Assembly (NCBI GenBank): GCA_947088345.1
Contig: CAMUGE010000010.1
Span: forward strand, 1 to 62,622
Direction of reading: 5' to 3'
DNA from: an uncultured Roseburia sp.
GTDB taxonomy: Bacteria; Bacillota; Clostridia; Lachnospirales; Lachnospiraceae
Length of the DNA: 62,622 nucleotides
The notes beneath the pieces were generated by a model. That model saw only the letters and a list, made by a program, of their open reading frames with translations, was not told where the DNA came from and did not search any database. This document shows positions 61,803 to 62,622 of this stretch, in pieces. The position numbers and the translations under genes were made by a program. Within the stretch, counting starts at the first letter, position 1. Each line of letters starts with the position of its first letter.

Positions 61803-62216
61803 TCAGTCAATCGCCTTGATCCCATTTTCAGACAGTTTTTTTAGATTTGCAATCATATTATTTAACATTTCAGGCGAATGTCTTTCCCATTTTACAACTT
61901 CCGCAACAATTTTTAACGGTTGTTTCGATCTATATGATTTTGTGGGATTACCTGGAAATTTCTTGTCTGTAAGATTTGGATCATTTTCGTAATCCCCAGT
62001 GGGCTCTACCACAAATATCTTTTCTTTGCCATCCCCTTCTGCTAATTCTGCTCCCCAGACTGCCGCATCCAAAGTCCCTGCAAAATAAACATATTCAGAT
62101 TTTGTATCATCATTATAATTCTTTTTCTTCCCTGTAATTATAAAATCTCCTATTTCCAGATTGGCTTTTGTTCCATGAAAAAAAGACCCACGGCTAAACA
62201 TAATTTTTTCACTCAT
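61803..62216 (-). CDS. arr: Rifampin ADP-ribosyltransferase Arr
   Basis: This 137-residue protein matches Arr along its whole length: FFHGTKANLEIGDFI (His14), YVYFAGTLDAAVWGAELAEG, VVEPTGDYENDPNLTDKKF, FPGNPTKSYRSKQPLKIV and ERHSPEMLNNM. Arr moves ADP-ribose from NAD+ onto the C23 hydroxyl of rifamycins and inactivates them. The start is the ATG at 62216 with GGAGG seven bases ahead. The stretch from 62217 to 62477 holds no other gene that I can support. Confidence 0.92.
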   Translation of the reverse strand: MSEKIMFSRGSFFHGTKANLEIGDFIITGKKKNYNDDTKSEYVYFAGTLDAAVWGAELAEGDGKEKIFVVEPTGDYENDPNLTDKKFPGNPTKSYRSKQPLKIVAEVVKWERHSPEMLNNMIANLKKLSENGIKAID

Positions 62217-62477
62217 CCGTTTTCCTCCTATAAATTTTGATTGTGATTTGATAAATTTCAAGGGAAATATTAGCTGTTATATTTTGTTATTAAAATACCC
62301 GCTAACTCTTGAAAACATGAAGTTTATTGCAGGTGAGCTTTCCCTTATAGTTTCCCTTTTGTTATATCTTCCCATAGGGCGTTACGAACCCTGATAAGGA
62401 AAAAATGAGGGAAACAAAATCACATAAAACATTATAACATAAAATATACGGGAATTAAATCAATCATGAAAATATCT

Positions 62478-62622
62478 TATCCCTGTATGGTTCTATCCGT
62501 CACTTTATAATCTTTGCCTGATTCAGAAACAACAGCCTCATCTCCTGCAAAAACAAACGCGCCAATATCCCGGGAGTTTGACAGTTGAATATTAGATAAA
62601 TACCTTGCAGGTCGCATAAAAC
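62478..62622 (-). CDS. C-terminal part of a gene cut by the right edge
   Basis: Read on the minus strand from 62622, an open frame of 48 codons ends in TAA at 62478. It reads ARYLSNIQLSNSRDIGAF, then VFAGDEAVVSESGKDYKVTD and RTIQG. The composition looks like a real protein. I do not recognise the family. An ATG near 62617 is in frame, so it could also be a very short gene, but no ribosome site can be checked because the window ends. Confidence 0.4.

Overview
The window looks like chromosome from a spore-forming, gut-type anaerobe of the Lachnospiraceae/Clostridia kind. Supporting signs are SpoIIID, a bile salt hydrolase, a rubrerythrin domain, GTG/TTG starts with strong AGGAGG sites, and protein families typical of that group (DUF4832, DUF4317, PadR/HAAS). 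The genus cannot be read from the sequence. I see no rRNA, tRNA or CRISPR array.

Region 1 (about 0.3-24.9 kb) is one large surface-polymer locus, mostly on the minus strand. Its core resembles a Gram-positive Pel polysaccharide operon: a PelD-like c-di-GMP receptor with a retained RxxD I-site and a degenerate GGDEF, fused to a decayed sugar-epimerase domain; a PelE-like protein; a large unknown membrane protein; a DUF2194 protein in the place of PelA; PelF; and PelG. Around it lie DUF2304, GT4 and GT2 glycosyltransferase genes, two DUF4874/DUF4832 proteins, a Stealth phosphotransferase, a flippase and a family-2 glycoside hydrolase. Woven into the same locus is a peptide-handling module: a stand-alone PqqD-like protein, a PqqD-HprK-like fusion, a soluble Ser-His S26 peptidase, a nucleotidyltransferase-fold protein, and two otherwise unrelated small proteins that share a leader-like start (YE[KR]P...EGIYxASG) and sit at opposite ends of the locus. 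No lasso cyclase, radical SAM enzyme or other known RiPP maturase is present. This combination is the best candidate here for an undescribed system.

Region 2 (25-31.4 kb) holds SpoIIID, a chemoreceptor, and a hybrid histidine kinase with a double-receiver response regulator. Region 3 (31.5-40 kb) is a complete Wadjet anti-plasmid system in the order jetD-A-B-C, with a serine recombinase upstream. Region 4 (40-52 kb) is mixed housekeeping and stress: an HD hydrolase, a FlxA-like protein, an AI-2E-family permease, a GH5 endoglucanase lipoprotein, a short DUF4317 protein, a phosphoesterase-rubrerythrin fusion divergent from two TerD genes, DUF1963, a YyaL-like protein, and a bile salt hydrolase that converges on and overlaps the yyaL-like gene. 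Region 5 (52-58.9 kb) is regulatory: a sigV/rsiV pair separated by 89-bp repeats, a second ECF sigma/anti-sigma pair, PadR/HAAS with an odd structured intergenic segment, and LytTR/DUF3021. Region 6 (58.9-62.6 kb) has a long ankyrin protein, a P-loop kinase, the rifampin ADP-ribosyltransferase Arr, and a gene cut by the right edge.

Starts were moved from the longest open frame where a Shine-Dalgarno site decided it. Functions are read from motifs and gene order; no database search was possible.
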